A program made the translations under genes and the position numbers. Source: JBIOJM01 sp044450785 (GTDB lineage Bacteria > Planctomycetota > Planctomycetia > Isosphaerales > Isosphaeraceae). Taken from it: a DNA stretch of 13,330 nt. The stretch is taken from assembly GCA_044450785.1 (NCBI GenBank), contig JBIOJM010000287.1:1-13330 (forward strand), written 5' to 3'. Under the pieces are notes generated by a model. That model was not told where the DNA came from. It saw nothing but the letters and a program-made list of their open reading frames with translations, and ran no database searches. Positions 1-6,793 of the stretch are shown piece after piece (position 1 is the stretch's first letter; each line of letters starts with the position of its first letter).

Positions 1-1322
1 GCACGTGCCCGGAGCGCGTCCAGCCGCTTGTCGTTGAGCTCAAACTGGTCGAGAACCGAGTCGTCCAACCGCACATCGAGCTCGGTCGGCAACCCGAGTG
101 AGATTTTGAGAAAGTCGAGCGAAGTCTGAAGGCCCGCTTGCGCCGAGAGTAGCGATATCTGGGATGACTGGTACTGGTTAGCCAACTGATCGCGCTCGAG
201 GATCGATCGGAAGCCGGCAATCAACTCTTCCTCGTATATGTCCAGGTTCTGTTTGGTCGACTTCAGATTGCTTTGCGCGTTGCGAATGCCCTGAAGCTGA
301 CCCAATAGCCCCAAGTAGCCGCTCTGGGCAACCAAGCCCACGTAGAACTGGCGGCGATAATTCGCGAAGGTACGCAGAGCGTACAGGACGCCGCGCTCCT
401 GGAGCGAGAGCGGCTGGGTGACGATCCGCGCCCAGGCCCCGGCCAAGAGCGGCTGGGTGAACGAGACCATCAAGTTGGGCTGCACCAACTGGACGCCATG
501 GTTCGAGTACTGGAACACGATCTGGTTGGCGAGGTTGACCAGCAGTTGGGCCCCCGACATCATCTCGAGGCTGAAGCCGTTCTGGGCGTTCAACAAGAGC
601 TGATTGTTGAGGTTCGGCGTCTTGGGCGTGGCGGTTTTGCCGGCGACCGCCGGCGTCGTCGTTCCGCTGGTGGAACCGGCAGACGACGACGTGCCGGTGC
701 CTGTGCCTGTGGTCGTGCTCGGGGTCGAAGCCAAGCCGGCGCCCGCCAGAGGAGTGAAGAGGATGTTCCAAATACTCGTGCCCTGAATCATGAACTGGAA
801 CCGGGCCAGCGTCAGGGAGAGCGCAGCCAGATAGAGGGTTTCTTCCTGGAACTGGTAGTCGCGGCTGTTCATGATGCCCAGCCGCATGATTGAGTCTTTG
901 CTCAGGAGTACCTTGCCGTCGGGCTCGGTGGGGATGAAGGGCTGCCAGCTCAGGTCCTCGATCGGGGTGGTTCCGCGCTTCCGCCAGAAGCGATACTCGA
1001 ACGGAAACCGATTGGAGACCTGAAATTGCCGCGCGGCCACTTCGTCCGGCACGATCGGCACGTGGTTCGGATCATTGTGATCGGCCATGCGCGAGCGCGG
1101 GTCGGCCTCGACCGGCCGCTCGGGTATTCGCCACCGCCAGTCGACCAGCCGTTCCTTGAGGATCCCGTAGACGTCGCTGTCGGCATAATCGCGGTAGTAT
1201 GCGCGCGTGCACCCAAGACCAGCCAGTGCCGCGGCGCACACCGACACCAGTCGCCAGCGCCAGACCCGCCTCGGGCGCGCGCTTCCGCGATCCTTCCCAT
1301 CCGCTTGCGGGATCGCCGACAT
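1..1322 (-). CDS. TolC-family outer-membrane efflux lipoprotein, 3' end cut by window edge
   Basis: I translated the minus strand from ATG at 1322-1320 and found 440 codons open to the left edge without a stop. The family is recognised from the TolC-like stretch around residues 282-330 (TQPLLAGAWARIV, then a Leu/Tyr/Arg/Phe helix ending in FYVGLV). Long amphipathic helices rich in Gln/Asn and Leu follow, with the typical ISLGLPTELDVRLDD segment near the edge. TolC homologues form the outer-membrane channel of type I secretion and RND efflux systems. The N-terminus has basic residues, a hydrophobic stretch and ALAGLGC ending at Cys38. This is lipobox-like but imperfect, because Gly sits at -3. 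Residues about 202-230 are an insert of Thr, Gly, Ser and Ala, probably a flexible linker. No partner gene is visible; one may lie beyond position 1. The exact start is less certain than the family, because the Shine-Dalgarno signal is only a purine-rich GGCGAGGCGAG. Confidence 0.88.
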   Translation of the reverse strand, partial: MSAIPQADGKDRGSARPRRVWRWRLVSVCAAALAGLGCTRAYYRDYADSDVYGILKERLVDWRWRIPERPVEADPRSRMADHNDPNHVPIVPDEVAARQFQVSNRFPFEYRFWRKRGTTPIEDLSWQPFIPTEPDGKVLLSKDSIMRLGIMNSRDYQFQEETLYLAALSLTLARFQFMIQGTSIWNILFTPLAGAGLASTPSTTTGTGTGTSSSAGSTSGTTTPAVAGKTATPKTPNLNNQLLLNAQNGFSLEMMSGAQLLVNLANQIVFQYSNHGVQLVQPNLMVSFTQPLLAGAWARIVTQPLSLQERGVLYALRTFANYRRQFYVGLVAQSGYLGLLGQLQGIRNAQSNLKSTKQNLDIYEEELIAGFRSILERDQLANQYQSSQISLLSAQAGLQTSLDFLKISLGLPTELDVRLDDSVLDQFELNDKRLDALRAR

Positions 1323-1419
1323 CCGAATCTCGCCTCGCCGTGCCTGAAGAAAGACCTGCTGACTTGAATCAGCCTGGAATCTTGGGCCTACCGGTCATTG
1401 TTACAGAGATGAGGCGAGG

Positions 1420-1447
1420 ATTCTATCGCAAAATGACAATTGTACAA
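1420..1447 (-). promoter_or_regulatory. Candidate sigma70-type promoter for the TolC gene
   Basis: On the minus strand, TAGAAT (1425-1420) matches the -10 consensus at five of six positions. It lies 16 bases downstream of TTGTAC (1447-1442), a weak three-of-six -35. The 8-bp palindrome ACAATTGT at 1436-1443 overlaps the -35 and could be an operator half. A transcript starting near 1413 would have a leader of about 90 bases before ATG 1322. The call rests on consensus matching alone in an A/T-richer patch, so it is tentative. Confidence 0.25.
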
Positions 1448-1885
1448 GACGAATCGTCGTGGGCGGATGAGGAGACGCGCAGTGCGTGCGTGGATTGTTG
1501 GCGGTGATCACGTCAAGGTGCCGCTCATCCGGAGATTACGCGGTTCGGTCATTCTTGCCCCAATTCCATCACGTTCCCTCCTGTGATCGAATCGTGCGAT
1601 CGACCGGCAAGCAGCGAGCGCGTTTGCCTGCGAATTAGGCAGGAGTGGTCGAAAAACCAGCAGCACACGTCGTCGCGACTGGGGGCGCTCGGCTCACCGT
1701 GGGATCGGCCGCGCCATTGTGTTTTCCCAGCTTTGGTCCTCACCATCCAACCAGGTTCGTCGCATTCTCGCAACTTGTCGCGCGTCGGTCATTGACACTT
1801 GCCTAACTTCATTATCAAGACGAAGTCACATTTCCATGGGTCCACTTGCGGTCCCGAGAAGATTTTTTTCGCCAACTAAAGTCGA

Positions 1886-1899
1886 CTCTTGATCAAGAG
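1886..1899. promoter_or_regulatory. Perfect 14-bp palindrome, possible operator
   Basis: CTCTTGATCAAGAG reads identically on both strands. It lies about 265 bases upstream of the DUF1559 start, in the gap between divergent genes. A symmetric site of this size would suit a dimeric repressor or activator. No second copy or known consensus was recognised, so the role is a guess. Confidence 0.25.
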
Positions 1900-2162
1900 C
1901 TTGGTGATCGGCGCACCGCGGTACCAAACTTGCTGAAGGCTGGTCGGTGCAAGCGGACGGACTGATTTGGAGTGCCCCATTGCCTCGACGTGCACCCGAT
2001 TGCTACACTTATCGTTCCTGAGTCATGAACGGCATTCTGTTCAACTGATCGCCAACGGCCGCGCCGGGGGTTTTCGCGGTGTGCCGGAGGAGAAGTCAGC
2101 GTTTTGCGTTCGGTTTCCTTCTTTCTTTCGTATCATGTCGTTTTTCCGAAGGGGTATCCGAG

Positions 2163-3320
2163 ATGACAGAATCCAAGTTTCGACGGCTCACTCCCAAGGG
2201 CTTTACACTGATCGAGCTCTTGGTGGTCATCGCGATCATCGCGGTGCTGATCGCCCTGTTGCTCCCCGCCGTCCAGTCGGCTCGGGAGGCGGCCCGCCGC
2301 GCCTCGTGCGTCAACAACCTCAAGCAGATCGGTCTGGCCATCGCCAACTATGAGAGTTCTCAGGGCATTTTTCCGCCGGCCGTCGCCAACTACAACCTGT
2401 ACGTCGACCCGAACAACGGCGCTTGCGGCAATCAGAGTAACGCGATGGGCCGGGGGCACACGGTCTTTACTTTCATCCTCCCGTTCATGGAACAGACGCC
2501 GATCTACAATGCCATCAATTTCTCGTTTCCCGCCGCTTCGACATCGGGGGGCGTGTATTACGGCGTAGACCCGGGTCTGGTTCAGTTCACGGCCCTCAGT
2601 TCGATCATCCAATCATACAACTGCCCCTCCGACAACATGAGACAAAAGGGATCCGGCCGTGCTAGCGACGGTTTCTGGGACGCGCATGAGCCGTATTCAT
2701 CTTCCTCATACGCGGCCAGCACCGGAACCTGGGATATCTATCACTGGTGGTATGGCTGCTCCTTGGGTAACGGGAACATCGCCGGCGATGGAGCATTCTC
2801 GGTTGATCATCCGTATCGGCTTGCAGAGATCACCGACGGGCTGAGCAATACGTTTTTTGCCGGCGAAATGTCCCAGTTTCTCAACGACCCCGACCAGTTT
2901 TTCAACTTCTGGAATCGTGGTTTTTATTTTGGTGCCCGCAGTGCTCTGACTCCGGGTATCACACGGCCACAGGGCTCCACGACGACAGCCGTCAAGCTCA
3001 ACGCCTCTCTGGCGTATACCGAGGCAAACATTGTGGTGCTGAGCGGTCCAAATTACGTTGACGGCTGGATGTACGCGCCGGCGGGCCCGTATACGCTGGT
3101 TACCGGGCAATATGGCTTCCGTAGCCTGCACCCCGGGGGAGCCAACTTCTGCTTTGGCGATGGTTCGGTCCACTTCATCAAAAACTCGGTCGACATGGGC
3201 AATCTCCACACCCTGACCGTTGCCCCAGGCGGGACTAACCCTCCTGGCGCTCAGAACGGTATCTACCGTGCGCTGAGCACTCGTAAAGGCGGCGAGACCA
3301 TCAGCGCCGATAACTACTGA
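2163..3320 (+). CDS. DUF1559 domain protein with type II pseudopilin N-terminus
   Basis: This 385-residue protein belongs to the DUF1559 (SBP_bac_10-like) family, greatly expanded in planctomycetes and probably exported and assembled like a pseudopilin. Residues 1-12 are basic, and G13-FTLIELL begins a classic prepilin peptidase site with Glu at +5 and a hydrophobic helix to about residue 35. The segment SAREAARRASCVNNLKQIG follows, as usual for the family. Later landmarks are a CPSD motif (154-157), the DGLSNT...GE motif (about 225-235), and the diagnostic C-terminal H-x9-DG, with His323 and Asp333-Gly334. I chose ATG 2163 because GAAGGGG lies about 9 bases upstream and the prepilin leader then has normal length; a GTG at 2079 is in frame but gives an odd leader. 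The lipoprotein gene downstream completes a two-gene unit. The molecular function of the family is not established. Confidence 0.95.
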   Translation: MTESKFRRLTPKGFTLIELLVVIAIIAVLIALLLPAVQSAREAARRASCVNNLKQIGLAIANYESSQGIFPPAVANYNLYVDPNNGACGNQSNAMGRGHTVFTFILPFMEQTPIYNAINFSFPAASTSGGVYYGVDPGLVQFTALSSIIQSYNCPSDNMRQKGSGRASDGFWDAHEPYSSSSYAASTGTWDIYHWWYGCSLGNGNIAGDGAFSVDHPYRLAEITDGLSNTFFAGEMSQFLNDPDQFFNFWNRGFYFGARSALTPGITRPQGSTTTAVKLNASLAYTEANIVVLSGPNYVDGWMYAPAGPYTLVTGQYGFRSLHPGGANFCFGDGSVHFIKNSVDMGNLHTLTVAPGGTNPPGAQNGIYRALSTRKGGETISADNY

Positions 3321-3325
3321 TTTTC

Positions 3326-3385
3326 GCACGCGTTCACAGGTCGGGAAGCTACAATACAAGAGGGACCCAGCCTGTGAACGCATGC
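3326..3385 (+). repeat. Long inverted repeat between DUF1559 gene and lipoprotein gene
   Basis: The arms are 3326-3340 and 3371-3385, 15 bases each with one mismatch. They include 11 perfect pairs (GCGTTCACAGG against CCTGTGAACGC). An inner GGG/CCC (3343-3345 with 3366-3368) can extend the stem. The hairpin starts six bases after the DUF1559 stop. There is no T tract after it, so it is not a standard intrinsic terminator. It may instead stabilise the upstream mRNA 3' end or partly terminate, setting unequal levels of the two products. Confidence 0.7.
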
Positions 3386-3472
3386 TTCGGATCAATCCTG
3401 GCACAGTTGTTGGGCAGCGAGCCAACGTCTACGCCCCGTGTGACGATACGTACTGAATCGTTGGAGATTCCC

Positions 3473-3691
3473 ATGCTTCGAAAGTTTACCCTCCTGCTTG
3501 TCCCTCTCGCGTTCCTCCTGGAAGGGTGCGGTTCCGGCGACTTGCCGACGGTACCTGCTGCCCCTCCTCCGGGAACAGTCAAGGAAACCAGCGCCGCACC
3601 GGCTATCTTACCCAAGGAAGCCATAAGGAAACTGAGGGGTCCTGGGGCAGCAGCGAAAGCGGGTACGGCGAGCGCCCCGAACCAGAATTGA
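3473..3691 (+). CDS. Small lipoprotein following the DUF1559 gene
   Basis: The predicted product has 72 residues. Its N-terminus MLRKFTLLLVPLAFLLEGC is a lipoprotein signal peptide ending at Cys19; Glu at -2 makes the lipobox slightly atypical. The mature part is only about 53 residues, rich in Pro, Ala, Lys and Gly, with no recognisable domain. I start at ATG 3473 because GGAG at 3463-3466 sits six bases upstream and the signal peptide begins there. A longer in-frame start at 3374 would overlap the inverted repeat and add a meaningless leader. Tiny lipoproteins directly downstream of DUF1559 genes are a frequent planctomycete arrangement, and the pair may act together at the cell envelope. 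The function is unknown. Confidence 0.75.
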   Translation: MLRKFTLLLVPLAFLLEGCGSGDLPTVPAAPPPGTVKETSAAPAILPKEAIRKLRGPGAAAKAGTASAPNQN

Positions 3692-3734
3692 GCCGGCGGG
3701 CTCGGTTGAACGAATTCGGATTGAGCATACGGGC

Positions 3735-3799
3735 GGCGTCATCGGACGCCTAACCTCGTGCGCGACTGCGCGAGGATCGGCGCCTACCGGCAAAGGCGC
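3735..3799. terminator. Three consecutive hairpins between convergent genes
   Basis: Three short stems stand in a row: GGCGTC-ATCG-GACGCC (3735-3750); CCTCG...CGAGG extended by G-C and wobble pairs (3754-3775); and GCGCCT...AGGCGC (3780-3799). They occupy the gap between the plus-strand lipoprotein gene and the minus-strand isomerase gene. This position suits a two-way transcription stop. No U tract follows on either strand, so termination is inferred from position and structure only. Confidence 0.4.
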
Positions 3800-3808
3800 G
3801 AGACCTTC

Positions 3809-4675
3809 TCATCGGATCGGGGGCCCCAAGAGCGGCTTGAGGAAGGCCGCCGACGCTCGCACGGCCTCGACGGCCATGTGGCTATGACGGCTGAGCTCGA
3901 CGTGCACGCCGCTTTCGTAGCCGATTTCATGGAGTGCCGCACAGATCGACGTGAAATCGATCGTCCCCTCGCCGAACATCAAGTGTTCGTGAATGCCGCG
4001 CAACATATCTTCGATGTGGATGTTCACAACTCGCGTTCGCCACTTCCGCAGGAGAGCCGGGATGTCTCCCTCGTTCGAGCAATGGACGTGCCCGAGGTCG
4101 ATCGTCAGTTGGAATAAGGGGTGACGAACCCTTTCATCGAGTCGGGCGAACCGTGTGAGAGTATCGATGAACATGCCCGGTTCGGGCTCGAAGGCCAGGG
4201 TGATGCCGGACCTCTCGGCGTGGGCCAGCACCGGCTTCAAGGCCTCGGCGAGCCGGTCCAGGCCGCATTCTTCGTCCATGGGAACCGGAGCCCGCCCCGA
4301 CCAGAGCGAGACGGATTCGGCCTGGACGGCCTTGGCCAGGTCAATCGCGCGGCGGAGGAAGTCGAGTCGCACGTCCCGGCGCGCGGGATCCGGGTCCATG
4401 AGGGTCGGGTCGTGCTTGGCGCGCGGGTCGAGCAGGTAACGTGCCCCGGTCTCGATGACCCGGGCGAGGCCGCGCCGGTCGAGAGCGGCGCGGACGAGCT
4501 TGACCTGACGATCGAGGGACGCCGGCTCCTGGTAAGGGTCCAGCGCGGCTGCGTCCAGCGTAATTGCCACGCTCTGGTAGCCTTCATCGGCCAAGAGATC
4601 GATCGCGTCGAGCAGACGATGGTGCGCCAGACCGTTGGTGTTGTAGCCGAGTCGCATCCGATCGATGGGCTTCAT
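3809..4675 (-). CDS. Sugar phosphate isomerase/epimerase-like TIM barrel (AP_endonuc_2 family)
   Basis: This 288-residue protein has the xylose-isomerase-like TIM-barrel fold shared by IolE, IolI, IolH and related sugar or cyclitol enzymes. The first strand is LGYNTNG (9-15). Likely metal or substrate ligands on later strands are Glu163 (FEPEPG), Asp193 and His196 (IDLGHVH), His220 with Glu222-Asp223 (NIHIED), the His229-His231 loop before EGTIDF, and Glu260 (HVEL). ATG 4675 has GAGG five bases upstream; the Met at residue 7 is an alternative. The gene begins 33 bases after the Uma2 stop on the same strand, so the two may be co-transcribed. Its closest relative in the window is the TIM barrel at 7020-7877, which carries the same motif series. 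The substrate cannot be read from sequence; an inositol-derived or other sugar compound is a context-based inference. Confidence 0.85.
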   Translation of the reverse strand: MKPIDRMRLGYNTNGLAHHRLLDAIDLLADEGYQSVAITLDAAALDPYQEPASLDRQVKLVRAALDRRGLARVIETGARYLLDPRAKHDPTLMDPDPARRDVRLDFLRRAIDLAKAVQAESVSLWSGRAPVPMDEECGLDRLAEALKPVLAHAERSGITLAFEPEPGMFIDTLTRFARLDERVRHPLFQLTIDLGHVHCSNEGDIPALLRKWRTRVVNIHIEDMLRGIHEHLMFGEGTIDFTSICAALHEIGYESGVHVELSRHSHMAVEAVRASAAFLKPLLGPPIR

Positions 4676-4708
4676 GGCTGCCTCGGTCCAGGCGATCTGG
4701 TCGTCACT

Positions 4709-5509
4709 TCAATCCGGTTCGATGCCCAACTCCCGCAGCCGCGCGGCCAACCGCTCGGCGCGCCGGTCAGCGGCGTCGGCGCGCTGGCGCTCGGCGTCGG
4801 CGCGCTGGAGTTCGGCTTCTTTTTGCCGTCGTTCGTCGTCAGCGCGCTGGTCAGCGGCGTCGGCGCGCTGGCGCTCGGCGTTGGCGCGCTGGCGTTCGGC
4901 TACTTTTTGCTGGCGTTCGCTATCTCGTTGGTCGACCATCTCCCGTTGTGTCACAAACGGCTCGCCATCGGGGCCGACGATCATCAGGTTGTCCGGGCCT
5001 TCGCCCGGTTCAAACCGGATGCCGAGTCGAGGGCTGACGAACCCCGCCATCTCGCGGACCCCTTCCAGGTGGTCTCCGGCCCGTACCCATCCCTCCAGCA
5101 TGCCGTCGTCAGGGTCGTAGATGTAGTATTCCTGAACCCCGTACTTCTCATAGAACTCGAACTTGCGTTCCAGCTCGTCGGGGAGGTTGCCGGGCGAGAG
5201 GACCTCGAAAACGACTTGTGGCGCGACGTTACCTTCCTCCCACTGTTTGTAGGAGCCCCGTCTCCCCTTGGGCCGGCCGAACGCGACCAATGCGTCCGGG
5301 GCGGCGCGGATGGTGGGTTCTCCCTCGACGGGGTACCACAGCAGGTTGCCCGCCACGAATACGTGGGGATCCTTGCCGAAGAGGCTGTCGAGACCTCCCT
5401 CGATGACGACCATCCACTTGTGCTGCAGGGTGTTGTCCGACATGAGCTCGCCGTCATCGTCGGGGTATTCGATCGCTGCTTGGGTGGGGAGTTGGGTTGT
5501 GCTTGTCAT
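4709..5509 (-). CDS. Uma2 family (DUF820) restriction-endonuclease-like protein with coiled-coil tail
   Basis: Residues about 25-165 match the Uma2/DUF820 family of PD-(D/E)xK nuclease-fold proteins. The visible pieces are PDALVAFG with Asp72, VVFEVLSPG with Glu102, and the ELERKFEFYEKYGVQEYYI segment followed by YDPDDG. Residues about 188-260 form a highly charged coiled coil of Gln, Arg, Ala, Asp and Glu, with repeats such as ERQRADA. It has two near-identical 28-residue units matching an 84-base duplication in the DNA. Uma2 genes are strongly expanded in planctomycetes and cyanobacteria, and their biological role is not settled. The start at 5509 lacks a clear Shine-Dalgarno sequence. The gene sits between a hairpin-rich repeat region and a TIM-barrel gene to which it has no obvious metabolic link, so it may be an insertion. 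Confidence 0.9.
   Translation of the reverse strand: MTSTTQLPTQAAIEYPDDDGELMSDNTLQHKWMVVIEGGLDSLFGKDPHVFVAGNLLWYPVEGEPTIRAAPDALVAFGRPKGRRGSYKQWEEGNVAPQVVFEVLSPGNLPDELERKFEFYEKYGVQEYYIYDPDDGMLEGWVRAGDHLEGVREMAGFVSPRLGIRFEPGEGPDNLMIVGPDGEPFVTQREMVDQRDSERQQKVAERQRANAERQRADAADQRADDERRQKEAELQRADAERQRADAADRRAERLAARLRELGIEPD
4765..4910. repeat. 84-bp-period tandem duplication inside the Uma2 gene
   Basis: Bases 4765-4826 and 4849-4910 are 62-base copies differing at only three positions and offset by 84 bases, which is 28 codons. Each copy is itself built from shorter GGCGCGCTGG-type units. On the coding strand these give the ADAERQRADAAD repeat of the coiled coil. Such arrays vary in length by replication slippage, so the tail may differ between strains. 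Confidence 0.85.
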
Positions 5510-5575
5510 GATCGCGGAGGACCTCCGGGACGATCGGTCCTTGAACCAATGAACTCATTATCCCACAGGAAGGCC

Positions 5576-5607
5576 GAGACGGCCAGACGAGGCTCGTCTT
5601 CCGTCTC
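5576..5607. repeat. Strong two-part hairpin upstream of the Uma2 gene
   Basis: An outer GAGACGG (5576-5582) pairs with CCGTCTC (5601-5607). An inner AGACGAG (5585-5591) pairs with CTCGTCT (5593-5599), leaving a small CC/T bulge and a very tight loop. It lies about 65 bases upstream of the Uma2 start. No T tract follows on either strand. It may be a REP-type element, an mRNA-end stabiliser for the prenyltransferase transcript, or a leader structure of the Uma2 mRNA. Confidence 0.6.
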
Positions 5608-5645
5608 GTGACGACCGTCCCAAAGCGGCTGGTCCGCAACAGGTC

Positions 5646-5747
5646 GTAGGGTGGGTCGAAACGATGCTCCGCATCGTGAGGCCCACCGATCGCCACGGCT
5701 CTCCCGGTGGGCCTCACCGCGACGTGTCGCGGTTCGACCCACCCTAC
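5646..5747. repeat. REP-like composite inverted repeat, about 102 bp
   Basis: The outer arms are 15 perfect bases: GTAGGGTGGGTCGAA at 5646-5660 and its complement at 5733-5747. Inside is a 13-base perfect stem, GTGAGGCCCACCG (5676-5688) with CGGTGGGCCTCAC (5705-5717). Two side hairpins flank it: ACGATGC-TCC-GCATCGT (5661-5677) and CCGCGAC-GT-GTCGCGG (5717-5732). The hairpins share one or two bases with the 13-base stem, so they compete slightly. The whole folds like a cloverleaf on either strand. The GTAGGGTGGGTCGAA end resembles dispersed intergenic repeats that I recall from many environmental bacteria. It lies between the prenyltransferase stop and the Uma2 start. A small non-autonomous mobile element is the likeliest explanation. 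Confidence 0.8.
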
Positions 5748-5818
5748 TCATCGCTTCCGCGGGAACCATTCCCGCCCGAAGATGCGTGCACGGCGCAGAG
5801 AACGTGCGGAGGTAGAAT

Positions 5819-6730
5819 CTATGTCGAGTACAGCCATCGGCCCAGGATGTAGGCCGGCACCCAGAAGAGCGCGACCAGGGCCGCCGGCTCCGGCCCCCGC
5901 ACTGACGCGACCAGGCCAACATGGAGCCACACCAGCGCGAGGATACCGATCTTCACGTTCTGCTGGATGAGCGAAGGGATCGGATGGCTGATGGCTCGCG
6001 CGGCGGTGACGTTCACCGCCAGAGCGACCAGCGCGAGGACGAGCAGGCCTTCCAGCGGTAACAGCGGCCGCTCGAGATCCGGGAGAGGGAAGCGGCGATG
6101 CGCTAACGCAACGCACGCCAGTCCCAGTACGGCCATGTTCTGGAGCGCGACACCGGTGAGTAATCCACCGCGACTTCCTCCCTCGGTTTCCGACCGGCTC
6201 ACCACGGTGATTCCCGCCACGTAGAGGCCGTAAGCGATCGCCGCGGACCAGCCGGCCGGACCGGCCAGTGCGACCGAGTGCGACATTCCCAGGAGCAGGT
6301 TCAATCCCCGGCAAGCACCCATGAAGGCAGGGCCAAGCCACGTGTGTTTGAGCGCGGCGTCGTAACTCAGGATGCACGCAGCGAGGATCGCGGCCACGAT
6401 GCCGCTTCCGACCGAGCCGCTCGTGAAGGCCAGGGCGGGACCGATCGCCAATCCCAGACCTCCGAGCCAGGCGGCCGTCCGTCTCGAGACGCGCTCCGAC
6501 GGGAGTGGCCGGTTGGGCCGCTCGGCTCGATCGATCTCGAAATCGAAGACATCGTTGAGCGCCGTTCCCGAAGCGTAAAGGACCATCGACGCCGCGACGA
6601 GGGGAAGCCAGCGGCCGGGCAGGGCGGCCGAGCCCGTGACGAGCAGCCAGCCCGCGAAGCTGTCGGCCGCGGCGGTCACGACGTTGGGGAGTCGGATCAG
6701 TTGAAGGTAGGCCGTGATCGTCTTGGACAT
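5819..6730 (-). CDS. eboC: UbiA-family prenyltransferase, EboC-like
   Basis: With the start at ATG 6730 the product has 303 residues, normal for UbiA-family integral membrane prenyltransferases, with about eight or nine hydrophobic helices. The family N-terminal phrase LIRLPNVVTAAAD is present. The first Asp motif, NDVFDFEIDRAERPNRPLP, contains Asn59-Asp60, Asp63 and Asp67, which bind the Mg-diphosphate of the prenyl donor. Tyr123 and Lys128 (YDAALK) correspond to the conserved YP..K segment. The second Asp-rich motif is not standard: the equivalent stretch is SRSETE (178-183). EboC proteins of ebo metabolite-traffic clusters are, as I recall, altered at the same place, hence the symbol, which is provisional. 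CGGAACG precedes ATG 6730 closely; ATG 6775 would add 15 residues without a ribosome site. It follows the isomerase gene on the same strand, but a 289-base repeat-bearing gap separates them. The prenyl acceptor is unknown. Confidence 0.82.
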   Translation of the reverse strand: MSKTITAYLQLIRLPNVVTAAADSFAGWLLVTGSAALPGRWLPLVAASMVLYASGTALNDVFDFEIDRAERPNRPLPSERVSRRTAAWLGGLGLAIGPALAFTSGSVGSGIVAAILAACILSYDAALKHTWLGPAFMGACRGLNLLLGMSHSVALAGPAGWSAAIAYGLYVAGITVVSRSETEGGSRGGLLTGVALQNMAVLGLACVALAHRRFPLPDLERPLLPLEGLLVLALVALAVNVTAARAISHPIPSLIQQNVKIGILALVWLHVGLVASVRGPEPAALVALFWVPAYILGRWLYST

Positions 6731-6793
6731 CGTTCCGATGCGGGCTAGTGGCCTGTCAATCGTCGTTTGACCCATTTACGGACGCGCGCACAT

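Larger units (their letters stand above)
1323..2162. other. Long non-coding interval between divergent TolC and DUF1559 genes
   Basis: About 840 bases separate the two divergent genes. Short open frames occur on both strands, for example minus 1549-1773 and plus 1583-1795. None has a recognisable domain, signal peptide or convincing ribosome site, so I call no gene. The visible signals are the candidate TolC promoter, a TTGACA at 1792-1797 without a good -10, a perfect 14-bp palindrome at 1886-1899, and a weak stem at 1838-1855 followed by seven T at 1863-1869. The interval is less GC-rich than the genes, as expected for a control region holding two divergent promoters. Confidence 0.6.
5510..5818. 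other. Intergenic interval holding repeats only
   Basis: The 309 bases between the Uma2 start and the prenyltransferase stop contain the hairpin at 5576-5607 and the composite repeat at 5646-5747. Short open frames cross it on both strands but read through the palindromes and show no domain. I see no gene and no clear promoter for Uma2. Confidence 0.6.

Noticed and set aside
1549..1773. Minus-strand 74-codon frame in the large gap
   Set aside because: No domain, no signal peptide and no ribosome site; composition looks like translated non-coding DNA.
1792..1818. TTGACA with a TATCAA-like -10 upstream of the DUF1559 gene
   Set aside because: The spacer is only 15 bases and the -10 is poor; it lies about 340 bases from the start codon, so I do not call a promoter.
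1838..1869. Stem with a T run resembling an intrinsic terminator
   Set aside because: The stem is five pairs with an internal mismatch, the T run starts seven bases too late, and no plus-strand gene lies upstream.
4760..4910. CRISPR-like array
   Set aside because: The repeats are coding, in frame, lack regular unique spacers and match coiled-coil codons of the Uma2 protein.
4121..5611. Plus-strand open frame of 496 codons
   Set aside because: It is antisense to the TIM-barrel and Uma2 genes and crosses the gap between them. Its repetitive middle is just the antisense reading of the coiled-coil repeat.
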